DNA of 64,000 nt, from positions 2,947,586 through 3,011,585 of the forward strand of contig NC_035164.2 of NCBI RefSeq assembly GCF_001659605.2, in the 5' to 3' direction. Shown piece by piece: positions 9,041 to 21,200 of the stretch. The translations under genes were made by a program, and so were the position numbers. This DNA comes from Manihot esculenta. Lineage: Eukaryota; Streptophyta; Magnoliopsida; Malpighiales; Euphorbiaceae. Each line of letters opens with the position of its first letter. Positions within the stretch are counted from its first letter, which is position 1. A model generated the notes under the pieces. The model did no database searches and was not told the origin of the DNA. It was given only the letters and a program-made list of their open reading frames with translations.

Positions 9041-9678
9041 CTATGTTGGGACTAATTGGTGACAGGTTCACCCTTGATGTGAATTGTTTGTGATATGATG
9101 CATTTCATGAAAGCATGAACTTTAATATAATGTTTTTAGTTTCTGCTCACTGGGCTTTTAGCTCACCCCTCTCCCCTAACCCCAGGTTTGCAGGTACGGG
9201 TTTGATAGAGAAGAAAAGAAGAGAAAAGTCATATGTATGTAATAGCTAGAGTATGTGGACATGACAAATGATAAGAATGTAATGTAAGTTTTGAACAGTT
9301 ATGTTTATGTAATTATGTTATTGAGGATAGAGTTGTGCTTGACCATAGTATATGTTAATCCCTTGGTATGTACATGATCTTATTTTATGATGTATATGTG
9401 AACCAACTCAACACAGGATGTATATTGCCCATTGAGGCTTTGATGAAATCCCACAGAGGGATTAATGTTTATGTATACGATGAATACAGTGCATGCACAG
9501 GTTGAGTTTAGTGTATGAGAAAAAGAAAAGTTTTTAATTCTTATGTATGTTTGTTGATCATGTATGGGATTAAACAGGTAAACAGGATGTATGTTAGGCT
9601 TGCTACGGGTCCCGGCGGCCTTACGCCGATCTGGATCCTAGCGCCGGTAGCGGTCCGGATTTCTGGGGCGTTACAGAG

Positions 9679-9691
9679 TGGTATCAGAGCC
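9679..9691 (+). other. Primer binding site (tRNA-iMet) of B unit 2
   Basis: TGGTATCAGAGCC starts 3 bp after the end of LTR2. Confidence 0.9.
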
Positions 9692-9936
9692 CTAGGTTCA
9701 TATGGTCGGACCTAGAGTGTCGGGCTCATAGATGTTATAGAAGGTCAAGCACAATAGGAAAAGTCATGTCCACTAGGATAGGATGTAGAGTCCTGTCTTG
9801 CCATGATGATATGATATGCCATGATAAAATGCATGTGCATAAATGATGTGATATGTATGTGATGAGGGTTCATGTGTGCCCACATGAACCATTTAATGCT
9901 AATGTTTATGATGTTTACTGTTTCTCAGAAAACAGG

Positions 9937-10899
9937 ATGAGAGGAACCCGTCGATCTGCACGATTGACTGGAATACCACCTCAGGACGAGGGCATTGATG
10001 CCCGTCCTTCAACATTGCCTAGGGCAATGTCAAGTAGGTCCAACAGGGACCGAGCAGTGAGAGACCCTAGAAGGTCTTTAGATCTGGGAAGAAGCAGATC
10101 AGTCAGAGGAACAGTGCAGGGAGGTATGTCAGAGGATATGGGGGATCAGATGGATGTTGATCAAAGGAGGGATGGCAGTTTGGGCGTCAGTATGTCAGAA
10201 GAGGGTATGGGAGAATCCCAAGGAGGCACTCAAGCCTCGGGATTTGTTCAGCCACCTCACTATCCGCCCTACACCCAAAATCCCGGGTATTCGATGGGAG
10301 GTACATCGGATTACCCTAGTTTTAACCCTTACTCCACACAGATGCCATACCCACCATACTACCCTCCATATCCACAGTACCCAATGTACCCACCTCCACC
10401 ATACCATCCAAATCCAGCAAACCCTACCTCAGGGGATGCTGTACCTCCTCCACCACCAGCACCTACATGCCCAGATACCCAGATACCTCAGCCTAGCTCA
10501 TCTTGGGGAAGTAAGGCTAAAATGACAGATTACATAAAGTTGGGTGCTCCCCAGTTTGAGTCAGGTGATGACCCGTTTGTGTATTTGGAGAAGGTCAAGA
10601 TGATCACAGAGGAGATTGGGGCCGATGATAGTAGAGCCATTCAGATGGCTGGTTTCACCTTGAAATGCAAAAAGGCCCGTGAGTGGTTCAAAAACTATGT
10701 GAAGCCGAGGGTGGATAGCCTATCATGGGAGGAGTTCGCTAATGAATTTGCAGGATGGGCTTTCCCTGATAGTTCAAGGGAATTAAAGATGATAGAATTC
10801 GAGCAGTTGAGGCAAACCGATGACATGAGTGTAGACGAATATACTGACAGGTTTATGGAGTTGCTGCCATTTGCTGGGCAAGACCTTAGCACAGACTAG
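9937..10899 (+). CDS. gag: Gag, N-terminal part, ended by a nonsense codon (B unit 2)
   Basis: The start is set at ATG 9937, matching ATG 5701 of unit 1 and preceded by the same acceptor-like TTTCTCAG. The frame is open further up to 9853, but that lies in the leader. The product has the Pro/Tyr-rich segment and the retrotransposon gag domain, and stops at TAG 10897-10899, where unit 1 has CAG (6661-6663). The change is a single C-to-T. The frame continues unchanged to 14928, so unit 2 was one gag-pol frame of about 1663 residues. Gag normally forms the virus-like particle. This cut form ends before the zinc knuckle. Confidence 0.88.
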   Translation: MRGTRRSARLTGIPPQDEGIDARPSTLPRAMSSRSNRDRAVRDPRRSLDLGRSRSVRGTVQGGMSEDMGDQMDVDQRRDGSLGVSMSEEGMGESQGGTQASGFVQPPHYPPYTQNPGYSMGGTSDYPSFNPYSTQMPYPPYYPPYPQYPMYPPPPYHPNPANPTSGDAVPPPPPAPTCPDTQIPQPSSSWGSKAKMTDYIKLGAPQFESGDDPFVYLEKVKMITEEIGADDSRAIQMAGFTLKCKKAREWFKNYVKPRVDSLSWEEFANEFAGWAFPDSSRELKMIEFEQLRQTDDMSVDEYTDRFMELLPFAGQDLSTD

Positions 10900-13800
10900 A
10901 AGAAGTCAAGGAGGTATATCATGAAGCTCCATCCCAGGTATTCCTCCTTGGTACAGTCAGCAGATAGAGAGAGTTTTCACGCCATAGTAGACATGGCTAG
11001 GAGAATGGAGGCTAGTGCCATCGTTCAGGGGACAGTCAAACAGACAGTGGCACAAGCTTCTGGTTCTAAAACTCCGGGTGGGGGAAGGTTAGATCCCTCT
11101 ACCTTGAGTGCAGCAGCTTCAGGCAGTAAGAGATGGGGTAAACCCAAGGGTAAGAAGAATAAGTTCTGGAACAAGGTCAAGTCTAGTCTGGGATTTGGCA
11201 GTGGTACTAGTTCTGGGGCAGATAATGCAGCTTGTGCGAAGTGTGGTAGGCCACACAGGGGTTTATGCCGGTTTGGGACAACGACCTGCTACAGATGTGG
11301 GCAAGAGGGGCATATGTCATGGCAATGTCCTAAAGCAGTTCCTACGGCACAGACACAGCAGACAGCTTCAGGAAGTGTGGCACAGCCAGTAGCTCCAGCT
11401 GCTACACAGGCCAGTGGCAGAGGCAGAGGGAGAGGGTCAGCTTCTTCCTCAGCAGGATTCAGAGGTGAAGGTCCATCAGCTCCAGCCAGGATCTTCACCA
11501 TGACGCAGCAGGAGGCTAACACATCCAACACCGTGGTGTCAGGTAATCTCATCATTGGGTGTTCTGATGTGTATGCATTAATGGACCCGGGTGCATCTCA
11601 CTCTTTTATTGCACCGAGAGCCGTTCAGAGGTTAGGGTTGATGGTCTCTGGGTTAGAGTGTCCCCTATGGGTCAGTGGACCCAAGTGTGACCCGTCAGTG
11701 GCAGAGGCAGTCTGCCAGTGTAGTCCAGTTTTTATAGAGGGAAGATGCTTGTCCGCCGACCTTGTGGTTCTAGATTTGACAGACTTTGACGTCATTCTAG
11801 GGATGGATTGGCTATCTACCCATGGTGCTACCTTGGACTGCAGGGACAAGGTAGTTAAGTTCAGATGTCAGGATGGGTCAGAGGTCGTCTTCAGAGGAGA
11901 CAAGAGGGGTACACCTAGAGGTCTGATTTCAGCTCTTCAGGCTCGTAGGTTGCTTAGGAGGGGATGTCAGGGGTTTCTAGCTCATGTGAGGGAGTTGGAT
12001 AGTCATGTTAGAGAGCCCGCCTCAGTGCCTGTGGTGAGTGAGTTCTTAGATGTTTTCCCAGACGAGCTGCCAGGGTTACCACCTGTTAGGGAGATAGAGT
12101 TCGAAATTGAGTTAATGCCTGGTACCAGACCAATCTCTATCCCTCCCTACAGGATGGCACCAGCCGAGATGAAAGAGTTAAAAGAACAGTTGCAGGAACT
12201 GGTAGACAAGGGTTTCATCCGACCGAGTACCTCACCTTGGGGTGCTCCAGTACTCTTTGTGAAGAAAAAGGATGGATCCCTCAGGCTTTGTATCGACTAT
12301 AGGCAGTTGAACAAAGTCACCATCAAGAATAAGTACCCATTGCCAAGGATCGACGATCTATTCGACCAGCTAGCAGGAGCGGGTTGTTTCTCCAAGATAG
12401 ATCTGAGATCAGGGTACCATCAGCTGAGGATAAGGGAAGAGGACGTACCAAAGACAGCATTCAGGACCAGATATGGGCACTATGAGTTCCTTGTAATGCC
12501 GTTTGGGTTAACCAACGCCCCTGCAGCATTCATGGACCTCATGAACAGAATATTCAGACCATACCTGGATCACTTCGTTATTGTCTTCATAGATGATATC
12601 CTAGTGTATTCCAGGAATGCAGAGGAGCATGCCCATCATCTGAGGATAGTTTTGCAGACCTTGAGGGAACATGGCTTGTATGCCAAGTTCTCCAAGTGTG
12701 AGTTCTGGTTAAGGAGCATATCATTCTTGGGGCATATAGTGTCGGAGGATGGAATAGAGGTAGACCCCAAGAAAGTAGAGGCTGTGACTAACTGGCCCAG
12801 ACCCACTTCAGTGACAGAGATCAGAAGTTTCTTGGGTTTGGCTGGTTATTACAGGAGGTTCGTACAGGACTTCTCCAAAATTGCAGCTCCTTTAACCAGA
12901 TTGACCAGAAAGAATCAGAGGTTCGAGTGGACCGATCGATGTGAAGAAAGCTTTGAGGAGCTCAAGAAGAGGTTGACTTCAGCACCAGTGTTAGCTCTGC
13001 CAACCAGCAATGAGGACTTCACAGTATTCTGTGATGCATCCAGAGTAGGCTTGGGTTGTGTGTTGATGCAGAATGGTAGGGTGATCGCTTATGCTTCTAG
13101 ACAGCTAAAGAGGCATGAGATGAATTACCCCACACACGATCTGGAGATGGCAGCAGTTATCTTTGCCCTCAAGATGTGGAGGCATTACCTCTATGGGGTA
13201 AAATGTGAGATCTTCACAGATCATAAGAGCCTGCAGCACATCTTGAGTCAGAGAGATTTGAACTTGAGGCAGAGGAGATGGGTAGAACTGCTCAGTGACT
13301 ATGATTGTAAGATACAGTACCATCCGGGTAAGGCTAATGTAGTAGCTGATGCCTTAAGCCGGAAATCACTTGGCAGTCTATCCCACATCACGGCAGAGAG
13401 GAGACCGGTGGTGAAGGAATTTTATAAGCTCATTGAGGAGGGTCTACAGATGGAGTTGTCTGGTACAGGTGCTTTGATTGCACAGATGAAAGTAACCCCC
13501 GTGTTTCTGGAGCAGGTGGCTCAGAAACAGCACGAGGACCCAGAGTTAGTGAAGATTGCCAGGACTGTTCAGTCAGGCAAAGATAGTGAGTTCAGATTCG
13601 ATGATAAGGGGATCCTCCGCTATGGGAACAGACTATGTGTACCAGATGACATCGGGCTTAAAGGAGACATTATGAGAGAGGCTCATAATGCAAGATACAG
13701 CATTCACCCTGGAGCCACCAAGATGTATCAAGACCTGAAGAGAGTGTATTGGTGGTCAGCTATGAAGAGGGAAGTGGCACAATTCGTGTCAGCCTGCGAA

Positions 13801-14928
13801 ATATGTCAGAGGGTGAAGCTGGAACATCAGAAGCCGGCTGGAATGCTTAACCCGCTACCTATTCCAGAATGGAAATGGGAGAACATAGCTATGGACTTTG
13901 TAGTGGGGTTACCGGCAACATCCAACAGACTAGACTCCATATGGGTGATTGTGGACAGACTCACCAAATCTGCTCACTTCATTCCAGTTAGGAGCAACTA
14001 CTCTGTGGATAAGTTAGCGCAGGTGTATGTTGAGGAGATTGTCAGACTACATGGGGTCCCGGTATCTATAGTGTCAGATAGAGGGCCCCAGTTTACCTCC
14101 AGGTTTTGGCGGAGTCTGCAGAGTGCTATGGGTACTAGGTTGGATTTTAGCACTGCCTTCCATCCACAGACAGACGGACAGTCAGAGAGGACCATCCAGA
14201 CCATAGAAGATATGCTCAGAATGTGTGTGCTAGATTTTGGCGGTTCTTGGAAGCAACATCTACCTTTGGTGGAGTTTGCCTACAATAACAGCTATCATGC
14301 TAGCATAGGGATGGCTCCATATGAAGCTTTGTATGGGAGGAAGTGCAGGTCACCCGTTTGCTGGGAAGAGGTTGGAGAGAGGTCCTTAGCAGGGCCTGAA
14401 CTTGTTGAGATCACCAGCAGGGTGGTGCCCATTATCAGAGAAAGGATAAAGACTGCCACCAGCAGGCAGAAAAGTTATGCAGACATCCGCAGGAAACAGG
14501 TAGAGTTTCAGGAGGGGGATCTAGTATTGCTCAAGGTGTCTCCGATGAAAGGGGTGGTTCGATTTGGTAAGAAGGGTAAGCTAGCTCCGCGGTACATTGG
14601 ACCCTTTGAAGTCCTGCAAAGGATTGGGAATGTATCGTACAAGCTGGACTTGCCTGCTTCTATGGAGAGAATCCATCCGGTTTTCCATGTTTCCATGTTG
14701 AGGAAGTTCGTGTCAGATCCGGGCAAGGTTCTTAGCGAGCCTGATGTGGAGATCCAAGAGGATCTCACTTATGTTGAACAGCCAGTGCGGATTCTAGACA
14801 CTCAGATCAGAAAGTTGAGGAACAAGGAAATCCCGATGGTGAAAGTCCTTTGGAACCACCACAATTTGGAAGAATGCACTTGGGAGACCCGGGAGTCCAT
14901 GCTCCAGCAGTACCCCCACCTCTTCTGA
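10900..14928 (+). pseudogene. pol: Gag C-terminus-protease-RT-RNaseH-integrase-chromodomain (B unit 2)
   Basis: Same frame as the Gag above, separated only by the TAG; the first ATG after it is at 10921. Seen in order: end of Gag, zinc knuckle CYRCGQEGH (near 11287), aspartic protease DPGAS (11584-11598) and GMDWL (near 11800), RT with FIDD (near 12587), RNase H, integrase HHCC finger (13680-13810) with D-D-E core (near 13890, 14076 and 14206), GPF, and a chromodomain to 14928. No other stop or frameshift is visible. This is the most complete polyprotein of the B block, disabled by one base unless the stop is read through. Confidence 0.92.
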
Positions 14929-15026
14929 GGTTAGTTGAGATGTGTTCCATGTGCTATATGTGTGTATGTTATGTTTGTTTCGCTATGCATGTACTAGTTG
15001 AGGAACATTCGGGGACGAATGTTCTT

Positions 15027-15039
15027 AAGGGGGGGAGAA
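15027..15039 (+). other. Polypurine tract of B unit 2
   Basis: AAGGGGGGGAGAA sits directly before LTR3. Confidence 0.85.
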
Positions 15040-16041
15040 TGTAATACCCGGCTAGACTCCGGTATCGGAATTCCTACCGTCCGGTGGAATTTGGGTGTCG
15101 GAAACCTCTAGAAGGGTAAAAGCATGTTTTTATAAAATGTTTTCATGTATTTTAATGTTTTAAGTATGATTTTAAATAAGTTTTTGCATGAAATTTCTTT
15201 AAGGAAAAACCCAGGTTCGGCCGCCGAAACTCACTTTCGGCCGCCGAACATGCATGGACTTTGGGAGGCACGTTAGGCCCCCGAAAGTCTAAGTGAGGGA
15301 AGTGCAGGTTCGGCCGCCGAACCTTATGTTCGGCCGCCGAACATTGCATGGATGCGGAGGCACATTCGGCCCCCGAACGTGGCCTGGCCAGCCACTATAA
15401 AAGGATCCCTTTGGTCCGCACGGGCGAGCTTTTTCTCTCCCATTGTCGGCCAAGGTGAGTCTCCACCGTTCCTCCCTCGATCTTGAGTGTTTCCTCTAGA
15501 TCTTTCATGGTTTTAACAAGTTTTCATCTTGCTTTGAAGTTTTTAAGCTTTTGAATCGAGTTTTGAGCAAGTTTTGAGCTTGGAGACCCAAGGAGCTAAA
15601 TCTCTTCCAACTCCAAGTTAGATCGCCTCTACTCTCGATCTTCAAGAGGTAAGGGTCGATCTTGAACTCTTTTTATGCTTGACACAAGTTTTATGAAGAT
15701 CTTTGGGGATTAAAGGCATGTTTAGTTCATGTGTAGGTTTATGGGTTTAAGTTGTGATTTTTGAGCAATGTAGCTTGTTTGTGTGTGAATGAAGTGTTGT
15801 AGATGGGGTATATGCATGTTTGAGGCCCCTAGGAACTTGTATGTGTGTTTTGGTTGAGAAATATGCATGATTTATGGTTTTGGGAGGCAGGAGGTTCATT
15901 CGAACCAAGTTTCTGCCGTTTGGCAGAAACCAGGTTCGGCAGCCGAAGGGAGTTTCGGCCGCCGAACCCCCCTTGTGGAGGCAGCTTTCGGCTGCCGAAG
16001 GTGCCCCCGAAAAGAGACTTTCGTCTCTGTCTGGCACTTTC
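15040..16041 (+). repeat. LTR3 of element B, left part
   Basis: Matches LTR1 closely, including the LTR1-type text around 15510-15760. It is broken at 16041 inside a TTCGGCCGCCGAA unit by element C. CTTTC at 16037-16041 is the left copy of C's target duplication. Confidence 0.92.
15396..15402 (+). promoter_or_regulatory. TATA box of LTR3
   Basis: TATAAAA in the conserved promoter block. Its transcript would run into element C in antisense. Confidence 0.75.
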
Positions 16042-18189
16042 TGTAACAGCCCGGAAACCGAACTGCCACCGGCACTAGGATCCAGATCGACTTAAGGTCG
16101 CCGGGACCCGTAGTAAGCCTGCTATCCTGTCTGTAGACCTGTGAACTCCCATACATGATCATACATTTTCTGTAAAACCATAAAACTTTTCTTTAGTCCA
16201 AGGCTTAACCTGTGCATGCACTCTCTCTGTGCTCTACTAATCCCTACTAGAGCTCCTCATGGCTCTAGGCGGATCAAGCTCATAATGTTAAGCCTGGTTT
16301 TACTCATAAACATACAACAATAAAGAAACATACATAAACTGATCATGTGACTCCAAGGGATTACAAGTCTTATAAATCAAGCACCATTCTATACACTGTA
16401 CATATACATTATCTCTGTCCAAATACATGTCCACACTAGCTATTACAAAACTCTGTACTCTTCCTGTACCCTGCTGAGTTCTCTCTGATCTCTGAACCTG
16501 CACAACTGAAGTTAGGAGAGAGGGATGAGCTACAATAGCCCAGTGAGTAGAATAGGCAAATACAGGTGATAAAACATGCTCTCATGGAATGCAACACATA
16601 ATCACATAACCTCGGCCGGACGGATCAAAACTCCCTCTATCTCATCTGGGGTACCTAAGTACCATTTGCCTGGTCCCCGTAGGGCTGTTCCAGGTCTTTA
16701 TGCCTGGTCCTCGTAAGGCTGTTCCAGGTCTTTCCTCTGAGGGCTAATGAATCCTCACGAAGTCCGTGCCGTCTCACATAAGCAATGTACAAGGAGCAAT
16801 GCCAAGTACAAGGATCAATGCAATGCATCATCTTTGTGTACACTAATGCACTCACCCTAAAGCATATTCATGATGCATGAAGCATGATAAAATATCAGTT
16901 TTCATATTAAAACATTAAGTTAAATTCCACTCACCTGTAGTTCTCTCTGAACTGACTCTGCAGGTTCTGACACTGAACTCACTGCTGATGTCCCTGATTC
17001 CTCTGGTCCGTACCTACACAGGTGGACTCAAATGAGGGACTAAACTCACTCAAGAACATCTCTAAGAAACTCCCCAAAACCCCTCTAAACAATCCTCAAA
17101 CCATCACATAAAACATGCAAAAGGAAGCTGGACAGGGCACTTTCGGCGGCAGGTTCGGCGGCCGAAACCCCACTCCAGAGACGAAACTCATGCATGTTCG
17201 GCGGCACCTTCGGCGGCCGAAGGTCTCGTCCAGAGACGAAACTCACATACTTTCGGCGGCCGAACTCCCTCTTTCGGCGGCCGAAAGTCCCTTTCTAAAC
17301 CGAAAGCCTAGCTTTCGGGGGCAACCTTTGGCAGCCGAACTGCCTCCACAAAGGGTTCGGCGGCCGAACCTTCCTTCGGCGGCCGAACCTGGTTTTGCCC
17401 GAAGGGCAGAACCCTGCTCTGTTTCATGCAAACTTTGCCCAAAAACCTACCAACATGCATAGCAACTACTCCCAACTAGCATATACACATATATATGCAC
17501 AAAGGGGTCTAAAACTATCCTAAAACCCCAAACAAACATAGCACATAACACTTAATCATGCTAGAACACCACAAATCACCAAAACCTCACCTAAACCTAA
17601 ACATGCATACTACCCATACAAACTTCATAAAACCTTTCAAAATCATCAAAGAAGCTCAGGATCTTCACTTACCTCTTACACAACTTGAGGATGAAGGATC
17701 CTAACGTGGAGATATGAAGAAAAGCTCTTCCAAAGCTCCAAGCTTCAAAACTTGGTTCTTTTGCTCAAAACCTTCATAAATCACCAAAACTCTTAAAACT
17801 CTTGAAAGATTTGATGAAAATCATGGAAAACAGGAAAGTCAACGTAGGAGAGGCTGGAACTCACCTCTGGCTGCAAGTGGAGGAGAAATAACCTCCTTCC
17901 ACCGACCCTTGGCCCTTTTATAGGTGGCTGGCCAGACCACCTTCGGCAGCCGAACGTGAAGCCGCAACCATGCAATGTTCGGCGGCCGAAAGTTACCTTC
18001 GGCGGCCGAACCTTTGCATTTCTCCCTTGTTGCTTTTCTTTCAAAACTCAAGTCTTTTAACCCTTCAAACCATGAAAACAAATGAAAAGACTTTAGAAAA
18101 CATATGCATTACCCTTCTCGAGGGTTCCGACACCCGAGATTCCACCGGACTACAGGAATTCCGATGCCGGACTCGAGCCGGGTATTACA
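16042..18189 (-). repeat. 3' LTR of element C
   Basis: 2148 bp. Read on the minus strand it runs from TGTAATACCCGGCTCGAG to CGGGCTGTTACA. It contains palindrome clusters at 17140-17400 and 17940-18015 and a minus-strand TATA box at 17926-17932. Confidence 0.95.
17926..17932 (-). promoter_or_regulatory. TATA box of C 3' LTR
   Basis: TATAAAA on the minus strand in the block GGCCAGCCACC-TATAAAAGGG. Confidence 0.75.
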
Positions 18190-18202
18190 TTCTCCCCCCC
18201 TT
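18190..18202 (-). other. Polypurine tract of element C
   Basis: Plus-strand TTCTCCCCCCCTT is the complement of the AAGGGGGGGAGAA tract, adjacent to the 3' LTR. Confidence 0.85.
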
Positions 18203-18266
18203 AAGAACATTCGTCCCCGAATGTCCCTAACACAACATAAACACATAGAAAAAGGGAAAACTAACC

Positions 18267-21200
18267 TCAAAACAGATATGGGTATTGCTGGAGCATGGAC
18301 TCCCGAGTCTCCCAAGTGCACTCTTCTAGGTTGTGGTGGTTCCACAAAACTTTCACCATTGGTATCTCCTTGTTTCTCAGCTTTCTGATCTGGGTGTCAA
18401 GGATCCGCACTGGCTGCTCTACATAGGTGAGATCACTTAAGATTTCTACCTCAGGTTCACTAAGAACCTTCTCTGGATCTGACACAAACTTTCTCAACAT
18501 AGAAACATGGAATACCGGGTGAATTCGTTCCATAGAAGCCGGTAAATCTAGCTTATACGATACAGGCCCGATCTTCTGCAAGATCTCAAAGGGACCAATG
18601 TACCGTGGGGCTAGTTTACCCTTCTTTCCAAACCGAACCACTCCCTTCATCGGAGACACCTTAAGCAATACCATATCCCCCTCCTGGAACTCTATCTGCT
18701 TCCTACGGATGTCTGCATAACTTTTCTGTCTGCTTACAGCTGTTCTGATCCGCTCTCTGATGATAGGCACTAACTTGCTGGTTATCTCAACTAACTCTGG
18801 CCCTGCAAGAGTTTTCTCTCCTACTTCTTCCCAGCAAACAGGTGTTCGGCACTTCCTCCCATACAAAGCTTCATAAGGGGCCATCCCTATGCTAGCATGA
18901 TGGCTGTTGTTGTAGGCAAACTCCACCAAAGGTAGATGCTGCCTCCAAGAACCGCCAAAGTCTAACACACACATTCTCAACATATCTTCAATGGTCTGGA
19001 TGGTCCTCTCAGACTGACCGTCTGTCTGTGGATGGAAAGCAGTGCTGAAATCCAACCTTGTGCCCATTTCATTTTGCAGACTCCGCCAAAACTTGGAGGT
19101 GAACTGAGGTCCTCGATCTGATACTATCGACACTGGAACTCCATGCAACCTTACTATCTCGTCTACATACACCTGCGCCAACTTGTCCACAGAGTAGTTA
19201 CTCCTGACTGGAATGAAGTGAGCAGATTTAGTGAGTCTATCCACAATCACCCATATGGAGTCTAGTCTGTTAGACGTCGCCGATAACCCCACTACAAAAT
19301 CCATAGCTATGTTCTCCCATTTCCATTCTGGGATCGGCAGTGGGTTAAGCATTCCAGCCGGCTTCTGGTGCTCTAGCTTCACCCTTTGACATGTCTCGCA
19401 GGCTGACACGAACTGTGCCACTTCTCTCTTCATTGCTGGCCACCAATACACCTTTCTCAGATCTTGATACATCTTGGTGGCTCCCGGGTGAATGCTATAC
19501 CGCGCATTATGAGCTTCCCTCATAATGTCTGCCTTCAAACTGCTATCATCTGGTACACATAACCTCTTACCGTGCCGAAGAATCCCCTCACTATCAAATC
19601 TGAACTCTGTACTGTTGCCCGACTGAACAGTCCTGGCAATCTTCACTAACTCGGGGTCTTCGTGCTGTTTCAGAGCCACTTGCTCTAGAAACACTGGTGT
19701 CACTCTCATCTGTGCGATCAAAGCACCCGTACCAGATAACTGCAATTGTAACCCTTCTTCTACGAGCTTGTAGAAATCCTTCACCACCGGTCTTCTCTCT
19801 ACTGCAATGTGGGATAAACTGCCAAGTGACTTTCGGCTTAAGGCATCAGCGACAACATTAGCCTTACCCGGATGATACTGGATCTTACAATCATAATCAC
19901 TGAGCAATTCTACCCACCGTCTCTGCCTCAAGTTTAACTCTCTCTGACTTAAGATGTGCTGCAGGCTCTTATGATCCGTATAGATCTCACACTTTACCCC
20001 ATAGAGGTAATGCCTCCACATCTTAAGTGCAAAGATAACAGCTGCCATCTCCAGATCGTGTGTCGGGTAATTCAGCTCGTGCTTCTTCAGCTGTCTAGAA
20101 GCATAAGCTATCACTCTATCATTCTGCATCAACACACAACCTAATCCCACTCGGGATGCATCACAGAACACTGTGAAATCTTCATCACTGATCGGCAGCG
20201 CTAACACCGGTGCTGAAGTTAACCGTCTCTTCACCTCTGCAAAACTTTCCTCACATTCCTCTGACCACACAAACTTCTGATTCTTTCTGGTCAGTCTGGT
20301 CATAGGAGCAGCTATCTTCGAAAAGTCCTGAACGAACCTCCGATAGTAGCCTGCCAAACCCAGAAAACTCTTGATCTCGGTCACCGTAGTGGGTGTAGGC
20401 CAGTTGGCTACTGCCTCTACCTTTTTGGGATCTACGGATATACCGTCCTCTGATACAACATGTCCCAAAAAGGAAATGCTCCTTAACCAGAACTCACACT
20501 TGGAGAACTTGGCATACAAGCCATGCTCTCTCAAGGTTTGCAGCACTATCCTCAGATGCTGGGCATGGTCCTCTGCATTCCTGGAGTACACCAAGATATC
20601 ATCAATAAAGACGATCACAAAACGATCCAAGTACTCCCTGAAAACCCTGTTCATGAGATCCATGAATGCTGCAGGGGCGTTAGTCAACCCGAACGGCATC
20701 ACAAGGAACTCATAATGCCCATATCTGGTTCGGAAAGCAGTCTTGGATACATCTCCTTCCCTGATCTTCAACTGGTGGTATCCGGATCTCAGATCTATTT
20801 TAGAAAAACAACCTGCTCCTGCCAGCTGGTCGAATAGATCATCGATCCTGGGTAAAGGATACTTGTTTTTGATAGTGACTTTGTTCAACTGTCTGTAGTC
20901 GACACAAAGTCTCAGAGGTCCATCCTTCTTTCTGACAAATAATACTGGAGCACCCCAGGGTGAGGTACTCGGGCGGATGAAACCCTTAGCTACCAAATCC
21001 TGTAACTGCTCTTTCAACTCTCGCAACTCTGCTGGTGCCATCCTGTAGGGAGGAATAGAGATCGGTCTAGCATTGGGCATCAACTCAATCTCGAACTCTA
21101 TTTCCCTATCTGGTGGCAATCCTGGAAGCTCTTCAGGAAACAAATCTGGAAAGTCTCGAACAACTGGTACTGAGGATGGTTCCCTAACCTGACTGTCTAG

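Larger units (their letters stand above)
7378..9675 (+). repeat. LTR2 (middle LTR) of element B
   Basis: A 2298-bp LTR with the same ends as LTR1. It has palindrome clusters around 7556-7680 and 8262-8433, and a four-copy 56-bp minisatellite (8833-9040). The stretch 7850-8100 differs from LTR1 and LTR3 and instead resembles A's LTR near 27340-27400, so this LTR looks mosaic. Confidence 0.92.
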
